Positions 43,045 through 51,796 of a DNA stretch of 64,000 nt are shown here, one piece after another. A program made the translations under genes and the position numbers. The notes beneath the pieces are model-generated. The model worked only from the letters and a program-made list of their open reading frames with translations. It had not been told where the DNA came from and did no database searches. Numbering within the stretch: the stretch's first letter is position 1; the number at the start of each line of letters is the position of its first letter. The stretch comes from Confluentibacter citreus. GTDB lineage: Bacteria > Bacteroidota > Bacteroidia > Flavobacteriales > Flavobacteriaceae. The stretch covers positions 1,178,001-1,242,000 of the forward strand of contig NZ_NIXN01000001.1 in the NCBI RefSeq assembly GCF_002807055.1, in the 5' to 3' direction.

Positions 43045-45315
43045 ATGGCATTTGACATAGACATGATTAAGGGTGTTTACACCAGAATGGCAGAGCGCGT
43101 TGATAAAGCCCGTGAAGTAGTTGGAAAACCGTTAACGCTTTCCGAAAAAATATTATACAATCACCTTTGGGATGGAACTCCAACGAAGGCTTTTACAAGA
43201 GGAAAGGATTATGTTGATTTCGCTCCAGACCGTATTGCTTGTCAAGATGCCACCGCGCAAATGGCTTTATTGCAATTTATGCAAGCTGGTAAAAGTAAAG
43301 CAGCCGTTCCAACAACGGTGCATTGCGATCACTTAATTCAAGCTAAAGATGGTGCTGCGGTAGATTTAAAACACGCCAACAGTGTCAGTAGTGAGGTTTT
43401 TGATTTCTTAGAGTCCGTTTCAAATAAATATGGTATTGGTTTCTGGAAACCAGGTGCAGGTATTATTCACCAAGTGGTTTTAGAAAATTATGCATTCCCA
43501 GGTGGTATGATGATTGGTACAGATTCACACACAGTAAACGCTGGTGGTTTAGGAATGGTTGCCATTGGAGTTGGTGGAGCCGATGCTGTGGATGTGATGG
43601 CAGGTATGGCTTGGGAATTAAAATTCCCAAAATTGATAGGTGTGAGGTTAACAGGGAAGTTATCTGGATGGACTGCACCAAAAGATGTGATTTTAAAAGT
43701 GGCTGAAATCCTAACCGTAAAAGGTGGAACAGGCGCGATTGTTGAATATTTTGGACCTGGAGCGCTTTCCATGTCTTGTACTGGTAAAGGAACGATTTGT
43801 AATATGGGTGCTGAAATAGGAGCTACCACTTCTACATTTGGTTATGACGAATCTATGGAACGTTATTTACGTTCTACTGATAGAGCCGATGTTGCTGATG
43901 CCGCCAATAAAGTGAAATCGTATTTAACGGCTGATCCAGAGGTTTATGCAAATCCTGAGCAGTTTTTCGATCAAGTTATAGACATTAATTTGTCTGAATT
44001 AGGACCATTATTAAACGGACCATTTACACCAGACTTATCATCGACTGTAGGTAAAGAAATAGGTGAAAAAGCCAAAGCTAACGATTGGCCAATCGCTGTA
44101 GAATGGGGATTGATTGGTTCTTGTACCAATTCATCTTATGAAGATTTATCTCGTGCAGCGTCTATTGCACAACAAGCTTTGGATAAAGGTGTGAAGATGA
44201 AATCGGAATTAGGGATTAATCCAGGTTCTGAACAAGTAAGATACACAGCCGAAAGAGACGGGATCCTTCAAGTATTTGAAAAATTAGACGCTAAAATCTT
44301 CACCAATGCTTGCGGACCATGTATTGGACAATGGGCACGTTATAGCGACCCAAAAAATGCGCCTAAAAACAGTATCGTGCATTCATTCAATAGAAACTTT
44401 GCTAAACGTGCTGATGGAAATCCGAATACCCATGCCTTTGTAGCGTCTCCTGAAATTACAGCAGCTATTGCTATTGCCGGACGTTTGGATTTTAATCCGA
44501 TGACAGATTCGTTAATCAATGAGAACGGAGAAGAAGTGATGTTTGATGAACCAACAGGATGGGAATTGCCACCAAAAGGTTTTGAAGTGAAAGATAATGG
44601 GTATTTAGCTCCTGAAGCAGATGGAAGCCATGTGCAAGTTAAAGTTGCTGAAGATTCAGAGCGTCTACAATTATTAGCACCTTTTGAGCCTATTGGAAAT
44701 ACGATTACGGGTGCTAAATTGCTAATTAAAGCCTTTGGAAAATGTACAACCGACCATATTTCTATGGCAGGACCTTGGTTACGTTTTAGAGGGCATTTAG
44801 ATAATATTGCAAACAACACCTTAATTGGAGCAGTAAATGCCTTTAACCAACAAACAAATTTTGTCAAAAATCAATTGAATGGCGAATATGGTGGTGTGCC
44901 AAATGTACAACGTGAATACAAAGCGAAAGGCATTAAAACCATTGTTGTGGGCGACCATAATTACGGTGAAGGGTCTTCGCGAGAGCATGCTGCTATGCAA
45001 CCACGGTTTTTAGGTGTTGCGGCGGTGATTGTAAAATCGTTTGCACGTATCCACGAAACAAACCTTAAAAAACAAGGGATGTTAGGTTTAACATTTGCTA
45101 ATGAAGCTGATTACGATTTGATACAAGAAGATGATACATTCAACTTTGTGGATTTAAACGCATTTGCACCAGGTAAGCAATTAACCCTTGAGGCTGTTCA
45201 TGCCGATGGCAGTAAAGATTTAATTAAATTAAACCACACTTACAATCAATCTCAAATTGAATGGTATAATGCAGGTTCTGCTTTAAACTTAATTAAAATT
45301 CAAAATGCATCTTAA
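43045..45315 (+). CDS. acnA: Aconitate hydratase (mitochondrial-type)
   Basis: Citrate/isocitrate isomerase of the TCA cycle with a 4Fe-4S cluster. The 756-aa protein has cluster ligands Cys360 (IGSCTNSS), Cys423 and Cys426 ([10 protein letters not shown]), the active-site [21 protein letters not shown] and, in the swivel domain, [14 protein letters not shown]. Length and motifs fit the mitochondrial-type AcnA rather than AcnB. Monocistronic: own upstream region and a terminator directly downstream. The symbol acnA is a class name; the local name may differ. Confidence 0.95.
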   Translation: MAFDIDMIKGVYTRMAERVDKAREVVGKPLTLSEKILYNHLWDGTPTKAFTRGKDYVDFAPDRIACQDATAQMALLQFMQAGKSKAAVPTTVHCDHLIQAKDGAAVDLKHANSVSSEVFDFLESVSNKYGIGFWKPGAGIIHQVVLENYAFPGGMMIGTDSHTVNAGGLGMVAIGVGGADAVDVMAGMAWELKFPKLIGVRLTGKLSGWTAPKDVILKVAEILTVKGGTGAIVEYFGPGALSMSCTGKGTICNMGAEIGATTSTFGYDESMERYLRSTDRADVADAANKVKSYLTADPEVYANPEQFFDQVIDINLSELGPLLNGPFTPDLSSTVGKEIGEKAKANDWPIAVEWGLIGSCTNSSYEDLSRAASIAQQALDKGVKMKSELGINPGSEQVRYTAERDGILQVFEKLDAKIFTNACGPCIGQWARYSDPKNAPKNSIVHSFNRNFAKRADGNPNTHAFVASPEITAAIAIAGRLDFNPMTDSLINENGEEVMFDEPTGWELPPKGFEVKDNGYLAPEADGSHVQVKVAEDSERLQLLAPFEPIGNTITGAKLLIKAFGKCTTDHISMAGPWLRFRGHLDNIANNTLIGAVNAFNQQTNFVKNQLNGEYGGVPNVQREYKAKGIKTIVVGDHNYGEGSSREHAAMQPRFLGVAAVIVKSFARIHETNLKKQGMLGLTFANEADYDLIQEDDTFNFVDLNAFAPGKQLTLEAVHADGSKDLIKLNHTYNQSQIEWYNAGSALNLIKIQNAS

Positions 45316-45336
45316 TTTTTAAGATGTTATAAATTT

Positions 45337-45367
45337 GAAAATCCAGCTTTTAGCTGGATTTTTTTAT
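45337..45367 (+). terminator. Terminator after acn
   Basis: ATCCAGCT (45341-45348), loop TTT, AGCTGGAT (45352-45359), with A residues before and a seven-base T-run after. Confidence 0.93.
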
Positions 45368-45382
45368 GGATAATGTTGGGGA

Positions 45383-45685
45383 TTATTTCAGTTGTTTTTT
45401 AACATCCATTCGTTGATGAAGAATTCTAACAATCTCAACGATTTCATTTTCGATTTTCCTGTAAAATATAAGATGCGATTTAATTTTGGTTACCCTATAA
45501 TTTTTTCGAGTTTGTTCTGCGGATTTTCCAATGAGGTAATTATCAGCAATAAATTCAATCTCTTCAATAATCAAATCGTAATATCTATCGGCTTGTTCTT
45601 TAGACCATTTATTAAAAGTGTAAATCCAAATAGCATTTAAATCGTCAATCGCTTGTTTGCTTATTCGATAGCTGCTTTTGTTCAT
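45383..45685 (-). CDS. parE: RelE/ParE-family toxin
   Basis: A 100-aa ParE-like toxin: YRISKQAIDDLNAIWIYTFNKWSKEQADRYYDLII, then GKSAEQTRKNYRVTKIKSHLIFYR and EIVEIVRILHQRMD. ParE toxins act on DNA gyrase, RelE relatives on ribosome-bound mRNA; this sequence is of the ParE branch. The start overlaps the antitoxin stop by 4 bp. Second gene of the parDE operon. Confidence 0.9.
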   Translation of the reverse strand: MNKSSYRISKQAIDDLNAIWIYTFNKWSKEQADRYYDLIIEEIEFIADNYLIGKSAEQTRKNYRVTKIKSHLIFYRKIENEIVEIVRILHQRMDVKKQLK

Positions 45686-45924
45686 AAATGTTGACTATGT
45701 AAATCAGACAGATTTTGTTTTGGGTCGAAACTTTCAATAAATCCGCTTTTTTCGCCTATCTCAAGAGCCTTAATCAGTTCTTGTTCTTTTTTCTCTTCAC
45801 GTTCCAATAATCGCAATGCTGAACGAATAACCTCACTAGCAGAAATGTATCTGCCTGACTTTACTTCGTCGTTGATAAATTCTTCAAAATGATCTCCGAG
45901 TGATATGGACGTGTTTTTTCCCAT
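45682..45924 (-). CDS. parD: ParD-family antitoxin
   Basis: An 80-aa ribbon-helix-helix antitoxin: MGKNTSISLGDHFEEFINDEVKSGRYISASEVIRSALRLLERE is the classic ParD DNA-binding domain, followed by a short acidic tail that neutralises the toxin. It would bind the palindrome in its own promoter (45951-45965) and repress the operon. Confidence 0.92.
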   Translation of the reverse strand: MGKNTSISLGDHFEEFINDEVKSGRYISASEVIRSALRLLEREEKKEQELIKALEIGEKSGFIESFDPKQNLSDLHSQHL

Positions 45925-45944
45925 TTAATAAAAAAATTTTAAAT

Positions 45945-45976
45945 CGAAGATACCAAATCTTGGTAATATTGACAAA
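45945..45976 (-). promoter_or_regulatory. parDE promoter with internal operator palindrome
   Basis: On the minus strand: TTTG (complement of 45973-45976), 20 nt, TATCTTCG (complement of 45945-45952), a near match to TAnnTTTG. The perfect palindrome TACCAA-ATC-TTGGTA (45951-45965) lies between the boxes and touches the -7 element, as expected for autoregulation by ParD. Confidence 0.7.
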
Positions 45977-46047
45977 TAATTTGTTTTGAGATCTTTTAGA
46001 AGTGATAGATGGTTAGTTTAAACGTGTTTGTGTTGAAAATCATTTTT

Positions 46048-46698
46048 TTAATTAATAAAGTCGGTTAATATTTTTTCTAGATTAATTTTGAATTCAGTCG
46101 CATTTTTAAAAAGACCTATGTCTTTAAATTTTTCATCATTTTCAGGGTTGCCAGTTTTTAAAATTGGACCTATATCTTTAATGCCTAGTCCAAAATTATA
46201 GATATAAATAAAACCAGATTTTTCAGGATGTTCCAAAAGAATGTTTCTAATATTTCTGATGCCTATACATTCAAAATTTTTTCCCAAGCCGCCAGAATAT
46301 CTAATTATGTTTCGTAATCGAAATGCTTTATAATAAAACATTTCAGTGTAAAGTTTTGCTTCAAATAAAACTTTCATTGATTCATAGTGATTATAAATTT
46401 TTGAAAGTTCATCACGTTTTTCTAATCTATAAGGCAGGTAATCTATATTATTTTCAATACAGTACAGTGTCCAAGTTTCAATCCTTTTTGTTAATTCTTC
46501 GTTTTGTTCGGCAAAATAATTATTGGCTATTGTTACCTTTTCATAGAGGAAATCCAACTGTTCTAAAATTTCTAATCCATCTATTGTATAACCTATTTGA
46601 AATCCCACAACTGGTTTCTGAATGTTTATTTTTTTATATTGCTCATATAGATGATAAGTGCTATCAAAATAGTACATATTATTTTTCCTTAAGTTCAT
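46048..46698 (-). CDS. Hypothetical protein, 216 aa
   Basis: Not recognised. A soluble, largely helical protein rich in Lys, Asn, Ile and Tyr, with no signal peptide or membrane segment. The start could be ATG 46698 or the Met seven codons later (MYYFDSTYHLYEQ). Very AT-rich, like its surroundings. With parDE it forms a minus-strand patch between acn and mazG that looks like accessory DNA. Confidence 0.6.
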   Translation of the reverse strand: MNLRKNNMYYFDSTYHLYEQYKKINIQKPVVGFQIGYTIDGLEILEQLDFLYEKVTIANNYFAEQNEELTKRIETWTLYCIENNIDYLPYRLEKRDELSKIYNHYESMKVLFEAKLYTEMFYYKAFRLRNIIRYSGGLGKNFECIGIRNIRNILLEHPEKSGFIYIYNFGLGIKDIGPILKTGNPENDEKFKDIGLFKNATEFKINLEKILTDFIN

Positions 46699-46878
46699 GA
46701 GTCAACTATCTAAAAAGTTCATCAGTAATGAAACGAATCTAGCTGTTTTTTCTGATAAAATCAAGTTGTTTTTACTTTAAGTAATTTTAAAAATAATCTC
46801 AATAGAAAACTAATAGTATTTTATATTAACGCTATTACAAAAATCATTTATAATTGTATTTTTACTAAAACACTTTTA

Positions 46879-47658
46879 ATGAATACCAGAGACCATCAGC
46901 TAAAAGCCTTCGACCGTTTGTTAACTATTATGGATGAGTTGCGTACTCAATGTCCGTGGGACAAAAAGCAAACCATGGAAACCTTACGTCATTTAACCAT
47001 TGAGGAAACCTACGAATTGGGGGATGCCATTTTAGATAATGATTTGGAAGAAGTCAAAAAAGAATTGGGTGATGTTTTGCTGCATATTGTTTTTTACGCT
47101 AAAATAGGCAGTGAAACCAACAGTTTTGATATTGCCGATGTGTGTAATAGCATTTGCGAAAAATTAATAAGCAGGCATCCACATATTTATGGCGATGTAA
47201 AAGTGGAGAATGAAGAGGATGTGAAGCGTAATTGGGAAAATTTAAAATTGAAGGAAGGGAAGAAAAGCGTTTTGGAAGGTGTGCCTAACAGTCTTCCTGC
47301 CTTGGTAAAAGCCAACAGAATACAAGAAAAAGTAGCAGGCGTTGGTTTTGATTGGGAAAAACCGGAACAAGTTTGGGAAAAAGTTCAAGAAGAACTGAAT
47401 GAATTTAAAGTTGAGGTGGAATCAGGTGATAAAAACGCCATGGAAAGTGAATTTGGTGATGTTTTGTTTTCAATGGTCAACTATGCACGGTTTTTAAAAA
47501 TCAATCCAGAAAATGCTTTAGAACGCACCAATAAAAAGTTTTCAAAACGTTTTCAGTATCTTGAGCAAAAAGCCAAAGCCATCAATAAGCCACTTAAAGA
47601 TATGACCTTAGCTGAAATGGATGTATTTTGGGAAGAAGCGAAGCGATTGCCAAATTAA
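46879..47658 (+). CDS. mazG: Nucleoside triphosphate pyrophosphohydrolase
   Basis: Full-length 259-aa MazG with two tandem helical MazG domains (about 10-120 and 130-250). Motifs are CPWDKKQTMETLRHLTIEETYELGDAI, EEVKKELGDVLLHIVFYA, and in the second copy ESEFGDVLFSMVNYARF. It removes non-canonical or excess NTPs. It precedes a TlpA-like gene by 67 bp. Confidence 0.94.
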   Translation: MNTRDHQLKAFDRLLTIMDELRTQCPWDKKQTMETLRHLTIEETYELGDAILDNDLEEVKKELGDVLLHIVFYAKIGSETNSFDIADVCNSICEKLISRHPHIYGDVKVENEEDVKRNWENLKLKEGKKSVLEGVPNSLPALVKANRIQEKVAGVGFDWEKPEQVWEKVQEELNEFKVEVESGDKNAMESEFGDVLFSMVNYARFLKINPENALERTNKKFSKRFQYLEQKAKAINKPLKDMTLAEMDVFWEEAKRLPN

Positions 47659-47725
47659 GGAATTAGAAAATCTCTGATTTTCAAATTTAAAAAAGGGAAG
47701 AAGCTAAAAAATCAGATATTTAATT

Positions 47726-48283
47726 ATGGAAAAAGGCCAAATAAGTAAAATTATTTTTTTGATAATTGTTGCTGCTTTAATCATTCCGCAGACGCGAAAA
47801 CCGATACAGGTGTTGTTGCAAAAAGGCGTCATGCTGATAAACAAACCATCCATAGAGAAAAATGAAACGTCAACCAAATTAACTGAATATAACTGGAACT
47901 TAATAGATGGAACTAATGCTGGGTATAATCTTCAAGAAGCAAAAGGCAAAGTGATTTTAATCAATTTTTGGGCGACTTGGTGTCCGCCCTGCATTGCCGA
48001 AATGCCCAGTTTACAAAAACTTTATAATGATTATAACGACAAAGTCGTATTTCTTTTTGTCACTAATGAAGAACTAAGCGACATCACACCTTTTTTAGAA
48101 AAGAAGCAATATACGTTTGAAGTTTATAGACCAGTCAGTAATTATCCGGCTATTTTTGATGTGACTTCCATTCCAAGGACTTTTTTAATTGATAAAGAAG
48201 GAAACATTATCATTGATGAAAGTGGTGCTACGAATTGGAATAGTGAAACGGTAAGAAGCACTATTGATGGTTTGTTGAAATAG
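47726..48283 (+). CDS. Membrane-anchored TlpA-like thiol-disulfide oxidoreductase
   Basis: A 185-aa thioredoxin-fold protein: N-terminal membrane anchor or signal (about 7-22, IIFLIIVAALIIPQT), then the redox motif WATWCPPC with Cys86 and Cys89, and the cis-proline loop VTSIPRTFLID. It probably reduces or transfers disulfides on the periplasmic side, for example in cytochrome c maturation. The substrate is unknown. Confidence 0.9.
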   Translation: MEKGQISKIIFLIIVAALIIPQTRKPIQVLLQKGVMLINKPSIEKNETSTKLTEYNWNLIDGTNAGYNLQEAKGKVILINFWATWCPPCIAEMPSLQKLYNDYNDKVVFLFVTNEELSDITPFLEKKQYTFEVYRPVSNYPAIFDVTSIPRTFLIDKEGNIIIDESGATNWNSETVRSTIDGLLK

Positions 48284-48334
48284 TTTCTACTGTAATCATT
48301 TTTCATTAATTTAATCATATTAAAAAAGACACAA

Positions 48335-49297
48335 ATGAACATGGTAGTTTTAGATGGGTACACTTTAAACCCTGGTGATTTAACATGGGAAGGCCTCAAA
48401 CAATTTGGTGATTTAAAAGTTTACGATCGTACCGATTTTAGTCCTAAAGCGGTCATTAAAACTATTGGAGATGCCGAAGTAGTATTCACCAATAAAGTTC
48501 CCTTTCCCAAAGAGGTGCTCACACAAGTTCCTAACCTTAAATACATCGGAGTTTTGGCAACTGGCTATAACATTATAGATATAGAAACAGCCCATAAATT
48601 AAATATTTTGGTGACCAATGTACCTGATTATAGCACCAATTCTGTAGCACAGTTTACAATGGGTCTGTTGTTAGAAATGTGCCATCATATTGGTGGTCAT
48701 AACCAAGCTGTAAAGGACGGTGAATGGACGAAGTCATTGGATTTTTGTTTTTGGAATACACCGCTTATGGAGCTTGCGGGAAAAACCATGGGCATTATTG
48801 GTTTTGGACGTATAGGTCAGACCACGGCAAAAATGGCTCAAGCTTTTGGTTTGAACATTTTGGCATATAATAGAAGCAAGGATTTTTCGTTGGAATCTGA
48901 TACCTGTCGGTATGTGGCATTGGAAGAATTGTTGATGAAATCTGATATTATAAGTTTGCATTGCCCCTTGACTGAAACCACAAAAGGCATTATTAATAAA
49001 AAACATATTTCCAAAATGAAGGATGGCGTGATGCTGATTAACACTTCCAGAGGCGGTTTAATTGTTGAAGACCATTTAAAGGAAGCGCTTAATTCGGGAA
49101 AAGTAGCTGGCGCCGCGGTTGATGTGATTTCATCTGAACCCATGCAAGAAAACAATCCGTTATTAAAAGCAAAAAACTGTATCATAACACCTCATATTGC
49201 TTGGGCTACCAAAGAATCAAGAACACGAATGATGGGAATTGTTAGCGACAATTTAAAAGCTTACATAAGCGGAAAGCCAATAAACGTTATACGCTAA
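48335..49297 (+). CDS. D-2-hydroxyacid dehydrogenase (glycerate/hydroxypyruvate reductase-like)
   Basis: NAD(P)-dependent enzyme of 320 aa. NAD-binding motif GIIGFGRIGQTTA, and the catalytic Arg, Glu and His in INTSRGGLI, SSEPMQ and TPHIAWATKESR. Best fit is the glycerate dehydrogenase subgroup (VLDGYTLNPGDLTW at the start), but lactate or other 2-oxo acids are possible. The last four bases overlap the end of crtY on the other strand. Confidence 0.88.
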   Translation: MNMVVLDGYTLNPGDLTWEGLKQFGDLKVYDRTDFSPKAVIKTIGDAEVVFTNKVPFPKEVLTQVPNLKYIGVLATGYNIIDIETAHKLNILVTNVPDYSTNSVAQFTMGLLLEMCHHIGGHNQAVKDGEWTKSLDFCFWNTPLMELAGKTMGIIGFGRIGQTTAKMAQAFGLNILAYNRSKDFSLESDTCRYVALEELLMKSDIISLHCPLTETTKGIINKKHISKMKDGVMLINTSRGGLIVEDHLKEALNSGKVAGAAVDVISSEPMQENNPLLKAKNCIITPHIAWATKESRTRMMGIVSDNLKAYISGKPINVIR

Positions 49298-50442
49298 AGT
49301 GTTTTAAAAAAGGCTTTTATAAATGTCCAAGAAAATAATGACCACATAATTTTAAGTTCTTCAAGAAAAGTCGATTCTTCATCTAAAAAACGAAACATTG
49401 TTTGTATGGAATTTTTATCATAAAATTGTTGAAAAATCCATTCACCTTTATCATTTTCATCTTTCAAAACTTTTAGAAAAACGGTGTCGTAAAATTTAAA
49501 CTTTCCTTTAAAGAGTTGATGTGAAGGATTTTTGTTTGCTTTTAAATTCGCTAAAATTAAGGCTACTTTTTTTTCGGTATGTTTAAACGAATAGCCAGTA
49601 GAACCCTTTACCCAACCCCCGCCAGTGCCAATTTTTGTGGTGTGTTTGGTGTTGAAATCTTTAAATGGGAAATTCGTCATCGGAATCATTCCTTTTTCGG
49701 TTTCCGTAATCGTGTAAGTGTCAATTTTAAGGAAATTTTCAATGTATTTTTTTATGAAATGGTCGTAAACAGTGTCATTCACCATGTTTTCCGTGAAATA
49801 AGTGAACTCTACCAAAGCTTCTGTTTCAGAAAAAGGCAATACATAAGTAAAGGTAGTTTGTTCGCCATCTTTCAACCTATAATCCATCATAACGATAGCG
49901 TCTATATTAAAAGTGGGTACATCCGTTTTAATGATCCAGCCCTTAAAATGTTGTTTAATGGTAGTATAAGTTGAGACTGTTTTTAAGAAGGCCTCGGGAA
50001 TTCGACTATCAAAAACATGCAACGCTGTGTAAATATGTTTATCGGTTTTCACAAGAACCTGGGAGGAGGTTTCTTCTGCGAATTCAACTTCTTCTATAAT
50101 AAAATGAATGTTCTTGTGTTGATTTAGTTGGGTTTTAGCATGGTTATAAAAATCGATAGCGCGTATGGTTTTATAAGTATAAGGTTCAAGATTTAATGCT
50201 ATTGTTTTTTTTGAGGTTTTTATGGTGGCGTGTTGCCATGATTTGTGGACAATAGCATCCCATGGCGACGGATGTGTTTCCCAAAAACTCCATGTTTTGT
50301 CGTTGCTGTTTTTTTCGGAGGGATCAATTAAAGCGATTTGTTTGTCATTAAAAAATGAATCGGAAGCAAATTTCAGCGCTAATTGTAAACCTGATAAACC
50401 ATTTCCAATAATGATATAATCGAAATGGGTGTCGTTCGTCAT
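49294..50442 (-). CDS. crtY: Lycopene beta-cyclase
   Basis: FAD/NAD-binding cyclase of 382 aa that forms beta-carotene from lycopene. N-terminal Rossmann motif DYIIIGNGLSGLQLA, then NDKTWSFW, VFDSR, MDYR and a C-terminal GTGGGWVKGSTGYSF typical of CrtY. Last gene of the carotenoid operon, 15 bp after crtZ. Confidence 0.92.
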   Translation of the reverse strand: MTNDTHFDYIIIGNGLSGLQLALKFASDSFFNDKQIALIDPSEKNSNDKTWSFWETHPSPWDAIVHKSWQHATIKTSKKTIALNLEPYTYKTIRAIDFYNHAKTQLNQHKNIHFIIEEVEFAEETSSQVLVKTDKHIYTALHVFDSRIPEAFLKTVSTYTTIKQHFKGWIIKTDVPTFNIDAIVMMDYRLKDGEQTTFTYVLPFSETEALVEFTYFTENMVNDTVYDHFIKKYIENFLKIDTYTITETEKGMIPMTNFPFKDFNTKHTTKIGTGGGWVKGSTGYSFKHTEKKVALILANLKANKNPSHQLFKGKFKFYDTVFLKVLKDENDKGEWIFQQFYDKNSIQTMFRFLDEESTFLEELKIMWSLFSWTFIKAFFKTL

Positions 50443-50457
50443 TCTAAAGTTAAAAAT

Positions 50458-50907
50458 CTATTTCTTGAAATATTTAAAAGGGACAAAGAGCATACCGAAG
50501 CATTCGCCATCTTCTTTCCCAATATGTTTGTGGTGCATTTTGTGGGCGCGTCTCACACCTTTTGCATACCAATTATTGGCATCTCTAAAGATTTTAAAAC
50601 GCTGATGGATAAAAATATCGTGTACCATAAAATAGGACAATCCATAAGCAAATATGCCTAAACCAATGGGTAAGCCAGGCCAAAAACTGGTGTATTTCCA
50701 AAGTAAAAAGAAACCAATGCTCACCACCGCATAGAAAATAAAGAAAGCGTCGTTGCGTTCAAACCAACTATCATGATCTTTTTTGTGGTGATCTTTATGC
50801 AAACTCCATAAAAAACCGTGCATGATGTATTTATGTGTAAACCACGCCATAAACTCCATAAAGCAGTAAGTTCCTAAAAAAATAAGTATCCAGAATATGG
50901 TTTGCAT
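50458..50907 (-). CDS. crtZ: Beta-carotene hydroxylase
   Basis: Membrane di-iron hydroxylase of 149 aa converting beta-carotene to zeaxanthin. The His clusters HKYIMH, HKDHHKKDHD and HKMHHKH are all present, together with four hydrophobic segments. Lies between crtB and crtY with short gaps. Confidence 0.94.
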   Translation of the reverse strand: MQTIFWILIFLGTYCFMEFMAWFTHKYIMHGFLWSLHKDHHKKDHDSWFERNDAFFIFYAVVSIGFFLLWKYTSFWPGLPIGLGIFAYGLSYFMVHDIFIHQRFKIFRDANNWYAKGVRRAHKMHHKHIGKEDGECFGMLFVPFKYFKK

Positions 50908-50921
50908 TTTTGATTTTTAAT

Positions 50922-51761
50922 TTACATTAAATTTAATTGATATTTTACATAACTCCGCATTAAAAGCTCGACTTTTTTTGGGTCTGACACCCGAATTCTG
51001 GTATTTTTAATTTGTAGTGCGGGTGTTTTTTTTAATTTTTTCAATAATTGGCTATAATATCTGTAGGCCATGAAAACGCCAAAACGAGCTTCGATAGGAA
51101 GTTTTTTAATGCCGCTTAAACCCTTTTCAAAATCAGCTTCAATATCGTTTATAATGTCTTGTTTGGAAGTTTCATCTAAGTTATTCAAATCCGTTTTCGG
51201 GAAATAACTTCTGTTCAAATCATCGAAATCTGCTTTCAAATCGCGTAAAAAATTAACCTTTTGAAATGCTGAACCTAAAGCCATAGCGGAATCTTTCAAC
51301 TCATCATATTTGTCTTCATCACCATTTACGAAGACTTTTAAACACATCAAGCCAACAACATCGGCAGAGCCATAAATGTACATTTTAAATTCTTCTTCTG
51401 TTAGGTATTTCGATTTATGTAAATCCAATCGCATGCTGGCCATAAATGCATCAACCAAGGCTTTGTCAATATTATATTTATGAAAACTGTCTTGAAATGA
51501 ATTCAAAATCGGATTTAAACTAATCTTGTATTTAAGAGCTAGTTCTAAATCGTTAGAAAAGTGTTCGAAGAGTTCTTTTTTATCATAATCATGAAAAGAA
51601 TCAACGATTTCATCTGCAAACCGCACGAACCCATAAATGTTGTATATGTCACTTCTGATGGGTTTATACAACATTTTAGTAGCCAATGAAAACGAGGTAC
51701 TGTAGGTTTTTGTTACCAACTTGCTACAGTCATAAGAAACGGTGTCGAATAATGCTTTCAT
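50922..51761 (-). CDS. crtB: Phytoene synthase
   Basis: Condenses two geranylgeranyl diphosphates to phytoene. The 279-aa protein has the Asp-rich motif RFADEIVDSFHDYD, a second one in FLRDLKADFDDLNRSYFP, and the squalene/phytoene synthase signature YGSADVVGLMCLKVF. Lies 35 bp after crtI. Confidence 0.94.
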   Translation of the reverse strand: MKALFDTVSYDCSKLVTKTYSTSFSLATKMLYKPIRSDIYNIYGFVRFADEIVDSFHDYDKKELFEHFSNDLELALKYKISLNPILNSFQDSFHKYNIDKALVDAFMASMRLDLHKSKYLTEEEFKMYIYGSADVVGLMCLKVFVNGDEDKYDELKDSAMALGSAFQKVNFLRDLKADFDDLNRSYFPKTDLNNLDETSKQDIINDIEADFEKGLSGIKKLPIEARFGVFMAYRYYSQLLKKLKKTPALQIKNTRIRVSDPKKVELLMRSYVKYQLNLM

Positions 51762-51796
51762 TTGTTTATTGGATTGGTTTAGAGGTCATATGGAAC

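Noticed and set aside
44340-44867. 175-aa minus-strand reading frame within aconitase
   Set aside because: Antisense of conserved aconitase sequence, no recognisable domain.
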